A stretch of 64,000 nt of DNA from SFFI01 sp964398655 (GTDB taxonomy: Bacteria; Bacillota; Clostridia; Saccharofermentanales; DTU023), in the NCBI GenBank assembly GCA_964398655.1, contig CAYNNG010000001.1, positions 1-64,000 of the forward strand, in the 5' to 3' direction. Below the pieces are notes generated by a model that saw only the letters and a list, made by a program, of their open reading frames with translations, did not search any database and was not told where the DNA came from. Below are positions 26,342-34,365 of this stretch, in pieces (the stretch's first letter is position 1; every line of letters starts with the position of its first letter). The translations under genes and the position numbers were made by a program.

Positions 26342-29044
26342 TTATTGGGCAAAATTATTGACAATGTAGGAACCTTTCTCGGTTTTATAGACCTCCAGGC
26401 GTTGAGGAATAATCTCCTTGAGCTCCTCTACGTGGGAGATGATCCCGCATAGATATGAACCAGAAGAAAGCTCCAGCAGGGTGTTCACCGCCTGGTGCAT
26501 GGTCTCCCGGTCCAGGCTGCCGAAACCCTCGTCAATAAAGAGTGTTTCCAGGGCGAGTCCGCCCTGGCTGGCCCTCGCCACATCGGATAGGCCCAAGGCC
26601 AAAGCCATCGCAGCCTGAAAGCTCTCTCCGCCCGATAGTGTGGACAGGTCACGGGTTTGACCGCTGTAAGCGTCCCAGACTTCCATCTCCAGGCCGGTAG
26701 TCCGCCGGCGGTCGGCAGGAATTTCACTGTGGACCAGGCTATAACGCTGGCCGGTCATGGCTCCCAGCCGGAGGTTTGCCGCCTCCAAAATCCATTGAAA
26801 ATAATAGCCTTGCACAAAGGTCTCAAAATCGCGGTTGAGCCCACCTTTGAGATTGCCCGTTGCCGCATTGTAGAGCTCCAATAAGTTGCGGAATTCAAGC
26901 TCTAAGTGGTTAATTTCCTGCTGTAATGCTTCTAATTGACACTTAAGCCGCTGGTTCTGCGTCTCTCGGCCGCGGAGCTGGGCCTGAGCGTTGGTCAGCT
27001 CTTCCAGCTGACCGCTCACGGCCTCGTGTGCGGCTTCCAGAGGCGCAAGATCAGGCAGGACCTCTGGAGGCTGCCAGTTTTTGCGGAAAGCCTTGACTTC
27101 CATCTGCAAAGCCTTGAGCCGGTCTTTATCCTCTTTCAGCTGGTCAAGCTGGGCCTTAAGTTTGTCCTCTTCTAGACCCAGGGCCTCATAGGCTGCGAGG
27201 TTTGCTAGGCCGAAAGCTTGCAGGAGGGAATCCAACTGGGCCTGCTGTTTCTGCCATTGCTTTTCGGCTTCCTCTAGTTGACCCGCCAAAGCGGCGCTTT
27301 GCGCCTTGTAGTCTTGCTCTTGGCCTTGGACCTGGTCTTGCTCTATTTCCAGCTTCTCCTGATAGGCCTGCCAGGCCCGCTGGTTTTGCTCCCAAGCTGC
27401 TAAGGCTTTTTGGGCTTCGTTCAGGCTGGGATAGGCCAAGCCTTCCCTCCTGTCCTGGACACTAGCTGTGACCAGGTCTAGCTTCTGCTGGAAGAGTTCC
27501 AAGTCTCTCTGGGCTCCGGCCAGAGCCTGGGCAGCCTCCTGAGCTTGAGTTTCCAGTTCCTGCCGACCAGGGGTTTCCCCTTCACTCCCTACTAGGAGCA
27601 CCGCTTCAATGTCCTCGCCGCTCGCCGGCTGGGGGTGGTGGACAGAGCCGCAAACGGGGCAGGGTTCTCCTTCCCTGAGAGTCGCGGCCAGCATGCGAGC
27701 CTGGTGAGCCAAGTCTGTCAGGCGCTGGGCCTCTTGGGCCTGCCAATCTGCCCAGGCTGCGGCGGCTTGTTCCGCCTGCGCTTGGGCCTGCTGGCAAAGT
27801 TTTTGCTGCTGGGCGAGTTTGGCTTGTACCGTCTTTAGCTCCGCTTGCTCGGCCGCCAGCTTTTCATATTGTCCCAAGCTGGCCTGGAGCAGCTGGGCTT
27901 GTTGAGTCTGGCTCTGCCTGGTCTCTGCCTGTTGCTGGAATTCGCTGAGCTGACGGTCCAGTTTTGCTTTCCGGGGTGCCAGGATTTGAGCATATGTGTC
28001 TTGTAATTTTTGCTGGGCCTGCTTCAACTCTTCCCAGCGGGCCTTCGCCAGGTCAAAGTCCACCCGACGGGCGGTGACCTTGGCTAAAAGGTCAAGATCC
28101 TGAGTCAGGCCCTGCTCCTTCTGGTCTAGCCCTTGCGCGGCCTGCTCCGCGGCGGCCAGGTCCCGCTGGAGGTCCTGCCAACGCTGAGCAAGCTCCAGAC
28201 TTTCTTTAGCCTTGGCGATCTCCAGGGTGAGCTTGGCTTGTTTGGCTTCAAGGGCTTGCTTTTGCGTCGTCTGCTGAACCATCAGCCCAGCGTCGCGTTC
28301 CGCTTCTTGGGCCAATAAAGCTAGGGGAATTGCTAAGTCCAAAGGCTGGGTCGCATCCTGCTGGCGTAAGTCTTGCCAGGTCTCCAGGAGGTCTGGCGAC
28401 ACCAAGTTAAGCGATTCCAAGGAAAAACGCGCCTGGGCCCTGGCCTGCTGCAAGTCTTGCCTGGCTTGCCCCCAGAGTTCTTTGAGCCGGGTTTGGAAAA
28501 GCGGCAGCTGGTCCGTTTGGAAAATCCGGCGCAGGATATCCGAGCGTTTACTAGAGTCTGCTTTGAGGAAGTTAGAAAATTCACCCTGGGCTAGCATGGA
28601 AACCTGGCGGAACTGGTCCACTCCAATCCCCAGGATATCCTGCATCTGCCGCTTAACCTCATCTGGCTTAGTGAGAATGCGGCCATCCGGCAGCTTAAGC
28701 ACCTGCTCAGCCTGCTGCGTGGTAGTACCCGTGCCAATTTTTTTAGCCCGCTCATAAGTGGGGATGCGCTCAATCATGTAATTTTTGCCCTGCTGGATAA
28801 ACTCCAGGCGGACAAAGGTATCCAGGTGGGGATCAGCCAGGTTGGACCGCAGGTTGCGCTGGGTGCGCCAAGTCCCGGAAGCCTGGCCGAAAAGAGCATA
28901 GCTCAGGGCGTCAAAAATCGTGGTTTTTCCTGCCCCTGTGGGGCCAGAAATCAAAAAGAGGCCGGAGTCCAAGTTGCGAAAGTCCACCGTCTGCTGGTCT
29001 ACGAAGGGGCCAAAAGCCTGCATAGTTAAAACCAGGGGTCTCAC
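26342..29044 (-). CDS. sbcC: exonuclease SbcC (Rad50-like SMC-type ATPase)
   Basis: The 900-residue protein has Walker A GPTGAGKT at 34-41, long Gln/Ala-rich coiled coils, the central zinc hook CPVCGSVHHP (near 463), and a C-terminal ATPase half with LSGGESFQA and LFIDEGFGSLD. With SbcD it forms the nuclease that opens hairpins and cleans DNA ends. The GTG start (29042-29044) overlaps the sbcD stop as GTGA, so the two are coupled. Confidence 0.95.
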   Translation of the reverse strand: MRPLVLTMQAFGPFVDQQTVDFRNLDSGLFLISGPTGAGKTTIFDALSYALFGQASGTWRTQRNLRSNLADPHLDTFVRLEFIQQGKNYMIERIPTYERAKKIGTGTTTQQAEQVLKLPDGRILTKPDEVKRQMQDILGIGVDQFRQVSMLAQGEFSNFLKADSSKRSDILRRIFQTDQLPLFQTRLKELWGQARQDLQQARAQARFSLESLNLVSPDLLETWQDLRQQDATQPLDLAIPLALLAQEAERDAGLMVQQTTQKQALEAKQAKLTLEIAKAKESLELAQRWQDLQRDLAAAEQAAQGLDQKEQGLTQDLDLLAKVTARRVDFDLAKARWEELKQAQQKLQDTYAQILAPRKAKLDRQLSEFQQQAETRQSQTQQAQLLQASLGQYEKLAAEQAELKTVQAKLAQQQKLCQQAQAQAEQAAAAWADWQAQEAQRLTDLAHQARMLAATLREGEPCPVCGSVHHPQPASGEDIEAVLLVGSEGETPGRQELETQAQEAAQALAGAQRDLELFQQKLDLVTASVQDRREGLAYPSLNEAQKALAAWEQNQRAWQAYQEKLEIEQDQVQGQEQDYKAQSAALAGQLEEAEKQWQKQQAQLDSLLQAFGLANLAAYEALGLEEDKLKAQLDQLKEDKDRLKALQMEVKAFRKNWQPPEVLPDLAPLEAAHEAVSGQLEELTNAQAQLRGRETQNQRLKCQLEALQQEINHLELEFRNLLELYNAATGNLKGGLNRDFETFVQGYYFQWILEAANLRLGAMTGQRYSLVHSEIPADRRRTTGLEMEVWDAYSGQTRDLSTLSGGESFQAAMALALGLSDVARASQGGLALETLFIDEGFGSLDRETMHQAVNTLLELSSGSYLCGIISHVEELKEIIPQRLEVYKTEKGSYIVNNFAQ

Positions 29045-30219
29045 GCTTTACTCTCTCCCTGTAAATCAGCTAATACCTGGGCGACCACCGCGGCTTGCTG
29101 GGGATTCATGGCATGGCCGGTCTCTTGCTGGAAAAAGCTGGCAAAAAGGGCGGGAAAATCCTGGGCGGAAAAGGCCTGTCCCGCAGAGTGCTCCGCCGTT
29201 TCGGCTGCCCGGGCATAGCCCAAAAAGCTCAGGCCGCAGAGCCTAGGATAAACAGCTTGCAACTTGAGCGAGGCATCTAGGACCAGCTGCTGGTCCGTAA
29301 GTTCGGCAAAAATATAGGCCTCCTGCGGGTGCTCTTGGCCGGCAGCCAGGAGTTCTGCACAGGTCCCTTTAACCTTGTGCACACGATAAAGGGGCTTTAA
29401 GGGTCTGGCTTCCCAGGTCAGGTGTCCGGCCTGGCTCTCAATCAGGATGACCCTTTTATCCTGGTCCGCCTCGGAGGCGGAATAAGCTAGGGGGGAACCC
29501 GGGTAGACCGCATTTGGACCGACCTCTTGCGGCCTATGCAGGTGGCCTAGGGCCACATAGTCAAAGTCTGAAAAGAGCTGAACCGGCAGCTGCTCCACCA
29601 TACCCAGGGAGGGGAATTCTGATTCGGAAACCATACTATCCTGGGAGGAATTAACCAACCAGAGGTGGGCCAGGAGCAGGGAGGGCACGCCTTCCGCCCG
29701 ACGCTGGCGCACCCGGTCAAGTGCGGGGCCCAGGTATTCTGCCATAAGGTCAGGATACTTGGCCTGGCTGTAGTCAGCTTGCTCATCTTCATTAGTCAGG
29801 ATGGCCCTTAAGTCATACCGCCTCGTGTGGGGCAGGAGGTAGAGGTCCAGACGGTCTTCCCCTTCTCCCAGGCAAAAGACCTCCGGGCGGGCCTGGGGCT
29901 GCGTGGCCAAATGGATGCCCTGTTGGGCAAAGAGTCGACTGCCGTAGCCTAAGCGGCTTGCGGAGTCATGGTTGCCTGACACGAGGAAGAGCTGGATGCC
30001 TTCGGCAGCAAGCTGGGAGATAAAGCGGTCAAAGAGCTCTAAGGCCTCCTGGGGAGGATTTGACCTGTCAAAAACATCGCCCGCCAGGACCAGGGCTTGA
30101 ACCCCTTCACGGCGGGCGATCTCAAGAATTTCTTGCAAAATGTGCTCTTGGTCCTCCCGGAGGGAAAAACCACTGAGACTTTTACCTAAATGCAGATCAG
30201 CAAAATGAAGGATCCGCAT
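29041..30219 (-). CDS. sbcD: exonuclease SbcD (Mre11-like nuclease)
   Basis: A 392-residue calcineurin-fold nuclease with the phosphoesterase motifs FADLHLG (residues 6-12), LAGDVFDRSNPP, VSGNHDSASR and ALGHLHRPQ, as in Mre11/SbcD. It is the nuclease partner of SbcC in the same operon. It begins three bases after the stop of the Yip1-like gene. Confidence 0.95.
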   Translation of the reverse strand: MRILHFADLHLGKSLSGFSLREDQEHILQEILEIARREGVQALVLAGDVFDRSNPPQEALELFDRFISQLAAEGIQLFLVSGNHDSASRLGYGSRLFAQQGIHLATQPQARPEVFCLGEGEDRLDLYLLPHTRRYDLRAILTNEDEQADYSQAKYPDLMAEYLGPALDRVRQRRAEGVPSLLLAHLWLVNSSQDSMVSESEFPSLGMVEQLPVQLFSDFDYVALGHLHRPQEVGPNAVYPGSPLAYSASEADQDKRVILIESQAGHLTWEARPLKPLYRVHKVKGTCAELLAAGQEHPQEAYIFAELTDQQLVLDASLKLQAVYPRLCGLSFLGYARAAETAEHSAGQAFSAQDFPALFASFFQQETGHAMNPQQAAVVAQVLADLQGESKA

Positions 30220-30222
30220 GTC

Positions 30223-31281
30223 CTACCCTACCAGAGTAACGAGGAAGAGCAGGATGAAATAGAGCCAGTAGCGGCTGGACCTGGACTTGGGATAAATGGA
30301 ATCCAGGACATAGGTAAAGCTGAAGAAGAGCGTGTACTTGGCCAGGACCAGGAGGGTGCCGGCAAAACCCACGGAAATCAGGGAGATAAAGATGATCACG
30401 AAGTGCAGGATGGTGTGCAAGACCGTGGTATAGGATATCAGCTTGAGATACTGCAGGACCGGCAATTTAGCCTCACCACCCATGCCGGAAAAGATCCAGG
30501 CGGCCAAGAAATAGAGTAAGAGGACCAGGGCCTGCTGGACCAGGGCAAGACCAAAGCTGGAACCCCAGTTAAAGGTCTCGGCGCCCATGAGTCCACCAAA
30601 GAGTCCTCCCACCTCACCCAAGCTAGCCAGAGCAGCTGCCACGCCTTGGGAGGCAAAGGTGGCTTGTGCCAGGGCATAGAAGAGGATATTTGCGACTAAG
30701 AGGATAACCCAGGAGACTAAGGATAAGTCTTGGTTCAGGGCCTTGCTGGGGTTAGAGGAGAAGTAATGCTTGAAGAGACCGGAAAATTCTCCGATCTGCT
30801 TGTTGAAATCATAGTTACTTCCTGCAGGCTTGCCAGGTCTGGCGGGGCGAGGTCCGTGAGGACGCGGGCGGCCTTGCTGCGGGCCCTGAGGGCGGCTGGC
30901 ATAGGCCTGACCTGCCTGATAAGCATCAAATTGGCCTGTCGCCTGGTTATTGTAGGGGGCCTCATAAGGATTCCCTGCACCCGGCAGAGGTCCCGTAAAT
31001 CCTGCCTGGTTCATAGGGTTATAGTCTCCAGCCTGGGGGTTATAGGGGCCTGTATAATGGTTTACTTCAGGGCTGGGCTGGTAGCCTGGGCCCTGGGGTT
31101 GGGGATTGTAATCAAAATTTTGGCCAGGATTATAAGCGCCTTGCGGCTGGCCTTGAGGGTTTACCGGAGGAAGGTCCTCAAAAGGGGGCTCTGGTTGGTT
31201 GGTCCGGGGCATACCCGCGGGCTGCGAGTTATAAGGCATAGGGTTTGGACCGTGAGGGCGCCCACTATTGTCTTGGTTCAT
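30223..31281 (-). CDS. Yip1-domain membrane protein with a Pro/Gly/Asn/Tyr-rich N-terminal region
   Basis: Of the 352 residues, the first 170 or so are low complexity, rich in Pro, Gly, Asn, Gln and Tyr with recurrent YNP and PQG motifs and a short basic RPRPHGPRPARPG segment. The C-terminal half has about five membrane spans of the Yip1/YIF type (about 190-350). The disordered part should be cytoplasmic. The function is unknown. It is the first gene before sbcD-sbcC, sharing their promoter, with GAGGAGGT before the ATG. Confidence 0.7.
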   Translation of the reverse strand: MNQDNSGRPHGPNPMPYNSQPAGMPRTNQPEPPFEDLPPVNPQGQPQGAYNPGQNFDYNPQPQGPGYQPSPEVNHYTGPYNPQAGDYNPMNQAGFTGPLPGAGNPYEAPYNNQATGQFDAYQAGQAYASRPQGPQQGRPRPHGPRPARPGKPAGSNYDFNKQIGEFSGLFKHYFSSNPSKALNQDLSLVSWVILLVANILFYALAQATFASQGVAAALASLGEVGGLFGGLMGAETFNWGSSFGLALVQQALVLLLYFLAAWIFSGMGGEAKLPVLQYLKLISYTTVLHTILHFVIIFISLISVGFAGTLLVLAKYTLFFSFTYVLDSIYPKSRSSRYWLYFILLFLVTLVG

Positions 31282-31296
31282 TGCTGTACCTCCTCA

Positions 31297-31341
31297 ACGC
31301 AAGCATCCTCATAAATATACACAGAGGACAGGCGCTTGCGT
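31297..31341 (-). promoter_or_regulatory. 5' UTR hairpin just before the yip1-like ribosome binding site
   Basis: ACGCAAGC (31297-31304) pairs with GCTTGCGT (31334-31341). On the minus strand the stem ends one base before the GAGGAGG binding site, so folding could control translation of the yip1-sbcD-sbcC message. Confidence 0.5.
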
Positions 31342-31366
31342 AATAGATTTGTAAGAATACGTAAAC

Positions 31367-31395
31367 ATTTTATACATAAATGGGCATTTGAGCAA
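31367..31395 (-). promoter_or_regulatory. promoter of the yip1-sbcD-sbcC operon
   Basis: On the minus strand TTGCTC, a 17-base spacer and TAAAAT. It directs a leader of about 80 bases containing the hairpin at 31297-31341. Confidence 0.6.
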
Positions 31396-31409
31396 ATTAT
31401 TGCGCCGTC

Positions 31410-32474
31410 TTAGCCCTCATAAGCCACTGGTACGGGGCTGGGGGCAATTAAGCGGTCAGCTCGAATATCCACTTGTAAGACATTGATTGAGGTATATTGG
31501 CTGACATCAGCCGCAACCTGGGCCTGGGCGGCCCGCATCACCTCTTGGGCGGGATAGCCGTAATGCAGGGAAATCGTAATCTCGAAGGTGGCTCCGTAGG
31601 GCTCCTTATTAGCCCGGAAATGCCGCATTTGGGCCACACCTTCAACCTGTTTGAGGGAAATACGGACCATCTGGGCCATGGCGTCATCCGAAATTGAGTA
31701 GGAGCCCAGGGTGGAGAAGGTGGGCCTGACCACGGTCCTCTCCCCCTCGCCTCCAAAGCTCTTGTCGCTGCGGTCAAAACGGCGGCGGAGTTTATTGAGC
31801 GGCTCGGCTAGAGAACCGGAAAACTCATGCCTGATCTCCATGGTAGGCACGGGGATCGTGTGCTTGCCTTGGGTCATGCGGGTTTCCTTGGCTTCCCGCC
31901 GCTCTTCTTCCGTAGAGATATCCTCAATCCGGATGAGCATGGAAGGCTTGGCCAGGTAAAGGCTTTGGCAGATACGGTCAATCATCTCCCGAGAGGTGCC
32001 CAGGATCATGAGGGCCGGCGGCATTTCCTCCAGGAGGGCCCGCCGCATATTCTGAGCCCGAGTTTCGTCCGCGAAGATGGCCGCCTTGACCGATTCAATC
32101 TTGGTGGCGGCCTTTTTGGCTGATGAGCCGGCCACAATAGAGGACCCGTGGATGAGGATGCCGTCATCAATAATGTAGTTAATCCCGTTTTCCTTGGCCA
32201 CCTTGATCGCCCGTGTGGATTTGCCCGTGCCCGAGGGTCCCACAAAGGCTACCACGGCAATTTGGCTGAGGTGCTGGCGGATCTGTTCTTCCGTCTCCAG
32301 CTCTGCAGACCGGTTCATCTCATTAACGGAAGATTTCACCGCCGAGGCGATGCGGCCCAGGGGATTAAAAAGAATTTCCTCCGCCTTAACCGGGGGCAAG
32401 CGGTCCTGACTAGTCTCCGAGCTCTCTCGGGTGGAGGACCTGTCCCGTCGTTTATGGAAGAGGAAATCAAACAT
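31410..32474 (-). CDS. P-loop NTPase fused to an Asp23/Gls24-like domain
   Basis: A 354-residue protein. Residues 1-75 are polar; Walker A GPSGTGKS lies at 79-86, followed by a short nucleotide-kinase-like domain that includes YIIDDGILIHG and ALMILGTSREM. From about residue 245 the sequence changes to an Asp23-like domain, recognised by LGSYSISDDAMAQMVR, the alternating ISLHYGYPAQEV strand and the end VLQVDIRADRL. Asp23 proteins are membrane-associated alkaline-shock or envelope-stress factors. I do not know a function for the fusion. It lies 61 bases after yebC on the same strand and the start has only a weak AAGAGA site. Confidence 0.7.
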   Translation of the reverse strand: MFDFLFHKRRDRSSTRESSETSQDRLPPVKAEEILFNPLGRIASAVKSSVNEMNRSAELETEEQIRQHLSQIAVVAFVGPSGTGKSTRAIKVAKENGINYIIDDGILIHGSSIVAGSSAKKAATKIESVKAAIFADETRAQNMRRALLEEMPPALMILGTSREMIDRICQSLYLAKPSMLIRIEDISTEEERREAKETRMTQGKHTIPVPTMEIRHEFSGSLAEPLNKLRRRFDRSDKSFGGEGERTVVRPTFSTLGSYSISDDAMAQMVRISLKQVEGVAQMRHFRANKEPYGATFEITISLHYGYPAQEVMRAAQAQVAADVSQYTSINVLQVDIRADRLIAPSPVPVAYEG

Positions 32475-32535
32475 GGTTAAATTCTCTTTTCTGCGCCTGT
32501 GGTATGCAGGGCAAGGTTAGGCCTGGATGGACTGC

Positions 32536-33279
32536 CTAGTCTTCGTCAGCGTCCTCGGGCATATCCCAGTTATGCCAAATATCGTTGACGTCTTCGAAGT
32601 CTTCGAGGTTTTCCAGGAGCTTTTCCATTTTGGCCTGATCTTCAGGATCATCCAGCTTGGTCATGGTCAGCGGCTTATAATCCACGCTGCCATCCTCAAT
32701 GGCGTAACCCATGTCTTGCAGGGCATTCATGACCTGGTGAAATTCGTTAGGAGCCGTAACTACTTCATAGTAGTTATCCTGTACGGTGATGTCTTCCGCG
32801 CCGGCATCCAGGGCTTCCAGCATGACGGTTTCATCATCAGGATAGCGCTCCTTATCCAGGATAATTGAGCCTTTCCGTTCAAACATGAAACCTACAGAAC
32901 CTGACTCGCCCAGGTTACCGCCTGACTTGTCAAAAAGGTGGCGGACTTCGCCTGCGGTGCGGTTACGGTTGTCCGTCAAGCTACGCAGAATAACCGCTAC
33001 ACCGCCAGGGCCGTAGCCCTCATAGATCATCTCATCAAAGTCGGCAGAATCACTGCTGGAGGCCTTGCTGATAGAGCGGTTGATACTATCGTTAGGCATA
33101 TTGTTGGACTTGGCCTTACGGATAGCATCTTCCAGGGCGCGGTTGGTGCTGGGATCGGGCCCACCATGCTTAACCGCCATCTGGATTTCTTTACCCAGTT
33201 TGGTGAAAATCTGGCCTCTGGCAGCATCTTGGGCACCCTTGCGGCGCTTGATATTATTCCATTTTGAATGTCCGGACAT
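32536..33279 (-). CDS. YebC/PmpR-family regulatory protein
   Basis: The 247-residue protein has the invariant start SGHSKWNNIKRRKGAQDAARG, YEGYGPGG and the rest of the YebC fold. Members bind DNA as regulators or assist ribosomes at proline-rich stretches. The acidic C-terminal tail is typical. AAAGGAG precedes the ATG. The transcript should begin about 165 bases upstream, giving a structured leader. Confidence 0.94.
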   Translation of the reverse strand: MSGHSKWNNIKRRKGAQDAARGQIFTKLGKEIQMAVKHGGPDPSTNRALEDAIRKAKSNNMPNDSINRSISKASSSDSADFDEMIYEGYGPGGVAVILRSLTDNRNRTAGEVRHLFDKSGGNLGESGSVGFMFERKGSIILDKERYPDDETVMLEALDAGAEDITVQDNYYEVVTAPNEFHQVMNALQDMGYAIEDGSVDYKPLTMTKLDDPEDQAKMEKLLENLEDFEDVNDIWHNWDMPEDADED

Positions 33280-33444
33280 ATAAACTCCTTTTCAAGTCAG
33301 CTTTGAACTCAGTCTTGAGTCACCATTAACTTAATAGCCTGGTTTAGAGGCGCTGCGCGCTCAAGGTCAAGCTATTAAGAAGTGGGCTGCTCTAAATTTT
33401 GAAGGTCCGCGGTCCGTGAGTGGGCCTCAGTCCCTTATAAACTA
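33280..33444 (-). promoter_or_regulatory. structured leader RNA of yebC (candidate cis-regulatory RNA)
   Basis: Between the predicted promoter and yebC lie about 165 bases with a perfect 9-bp stem CTTAATAGC (33329-33337)/GCTATTAAG (33370-33378), an internal GC-rich stem inside it (GAGGCGC with GCGCTC, one bulge) and a second hairpin ACTCA/TGAGT (33306-33319) next to the start. No known riboswitch motif was recognised. Confidence 0.45.
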
Positions 33445-33450
33445 AACTTT

Positions 33451-33480
33451 ATTATAGCAAATGCCCTAGAGCCTAGTCGA
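33451..33480 (-). promoter_or_regulatory. yebC promoter with extended -10
   Basis: On the minus strand TCGACT, an 18-base spacer and TATAAT preceded by TGC. It overlaps the last codons of yigZ. Confidence 0.65.
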
Positions 33481-34138
33481 TACCCCTTGGGGCATAGGCT
33501 AAACCCTCCGGGGCGCAGATGCCCTCCCCTTGACTTTGCTCCGCTACCATAGCCCGCAGTTCCTCTTCGCGTTCGGGAGGCAGGGCTACCAACCATTCCA
33601 CATCCAAGCCGAACTCTGCCTCTTCTTGGTGAAAACCCGCCGCATCCAGCTTGTAGCGCAGGCTGTCATAAACTGCGTAAGGCACCATCACCCGCATCTT
33701 GAGCTGCAAAACCATGGTCACCAGGCCCGCAGCAGCCATAGCCTGGGCCGCCGCCTGGGTGTAGCACTTAACCAGGCCACCCGTGCCCAGGAGCACACCG
33801 CCAAAATACCGGACCACCAAAATTTGCGCCTGGTCCACCCCGCCCTTGCGCAGGACATCTAAAACCGGCATACCTGCCGTGCCCTTTGGTTCGCCATCAT
33901 CAGAATACTTGCCCCCAATCTCCGGGAAAATATGCCGCCAGGCATACACCCAATGCGTCGCGTCCGGAAAATCCGCCCGGCACTGGGCCAGGCGCGCCTC
34001 CGCCTCCGCCCCGTTTTCGATGGGCAGGCAAATACCAATAAAGCGCGACCGGCGCTCCTCAAACTCAACCTGCGCTTCTTTTGCGACAGTCGTCCAAGAA
34101 GCAGGTCCGCGATAATCTGGGGGCAAAATTTTAGGCAT
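33473..34138 (-). CDS. YigZ/IMPACT-family protein (UPF0029)
   Basis: The 221-residue protein shows the family landmarks EFEERRSRFIG, HWVYAW, SDDGEPKGTAGMPVL and QILVVRYFGGVLLGTGGLVKCY, followed by the DUF1949-like C-terminal domain. Family members are thought to act in translation-linked quality control, but no reaction is established. I chose ATG 34136-34138; a GTG farther upstream would add 18 residues without homology. There is no ribosome binding site, and a TGCTACAAT element stands six bases before the ATG, so it may be a leaderless gene. Confidence 0.9.
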   Translation of the reverse strand: MPKILPPDYRGPASWTTVAKEAQVEFEERRSRFIGICLPIENGAEAEARLAQCRADFPDATHWVYAWRHIFPEIGGKYSDDGEPKGTAGMPVLDVLRKGGVDQAQILVVRYFGGVLLGTGGLVKCYTQAAAQAMAAAGLVTMVLQLKMRVMVPYAVYDSLRYKLDAAGFHQEEAEFGLDVEWLVALPPEREEELRAMVAEQSQGEGICAPEGLAYAPRGID

Positions 34139-34144
34139 GAGTTT

Positions 34145-34153
34145 ATTGTAGCA
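34145..34153 (-). promoter_or_regulatory. extended -10 element six bases before yigZ
   Basis: On the minus strand TGCTACAAT then six bases then ATG. The -35 region is poor, which the TGn extension can compensate. Confidence 0.5.
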
Positions 34154-34197
34154 AATTAGCAGCTGAACAAACTTATCAAGCGGGTTTACCACAAGTA

Positions 34198-34316
34198 GAG
34201 GAGGCGCTGTTGTGCGCGCCGACGACGCCTTGAGGTAACCCCCGTCCCTGTTTATACTCTGCCACTGGCGGAAGAAGCATTGTTGTACGCGCCGCCGGCA
34301 CCTTGTGGCAGCCCGC
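34198..34316. repeat. two imperfect 46-bp direct repeats upstream of the DUF4015 gene
   Basis: 34198-34243 and 34271-34316 align over 46 bases with about a dozen differences (for example TGTTGTGCGCGCCG against TGTTGTACGCGCCG). They are 73 bases apart and lie in the divergent promoter region between yigZ and the DUF4015 gene. Confidence 0.6.
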
Positions 34317-34349
34317 GCCAGAATAAACTGCCTAAAACGCCTTCTATTG

Positions 34350-34358
34350 TGGTATTCT
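34350..34358 (+). promoter_or_regulatory. extended -10 element of the DUF4015 gene
   Basis: TGGTATTCT (TGn plus TATTCT) ends seven bases before the ATG at 34366. No ribosome binding site is visible, consistent with a leaderless message. Confidence 0.45.
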
Positions 34359-34365
34359 TATCTCT

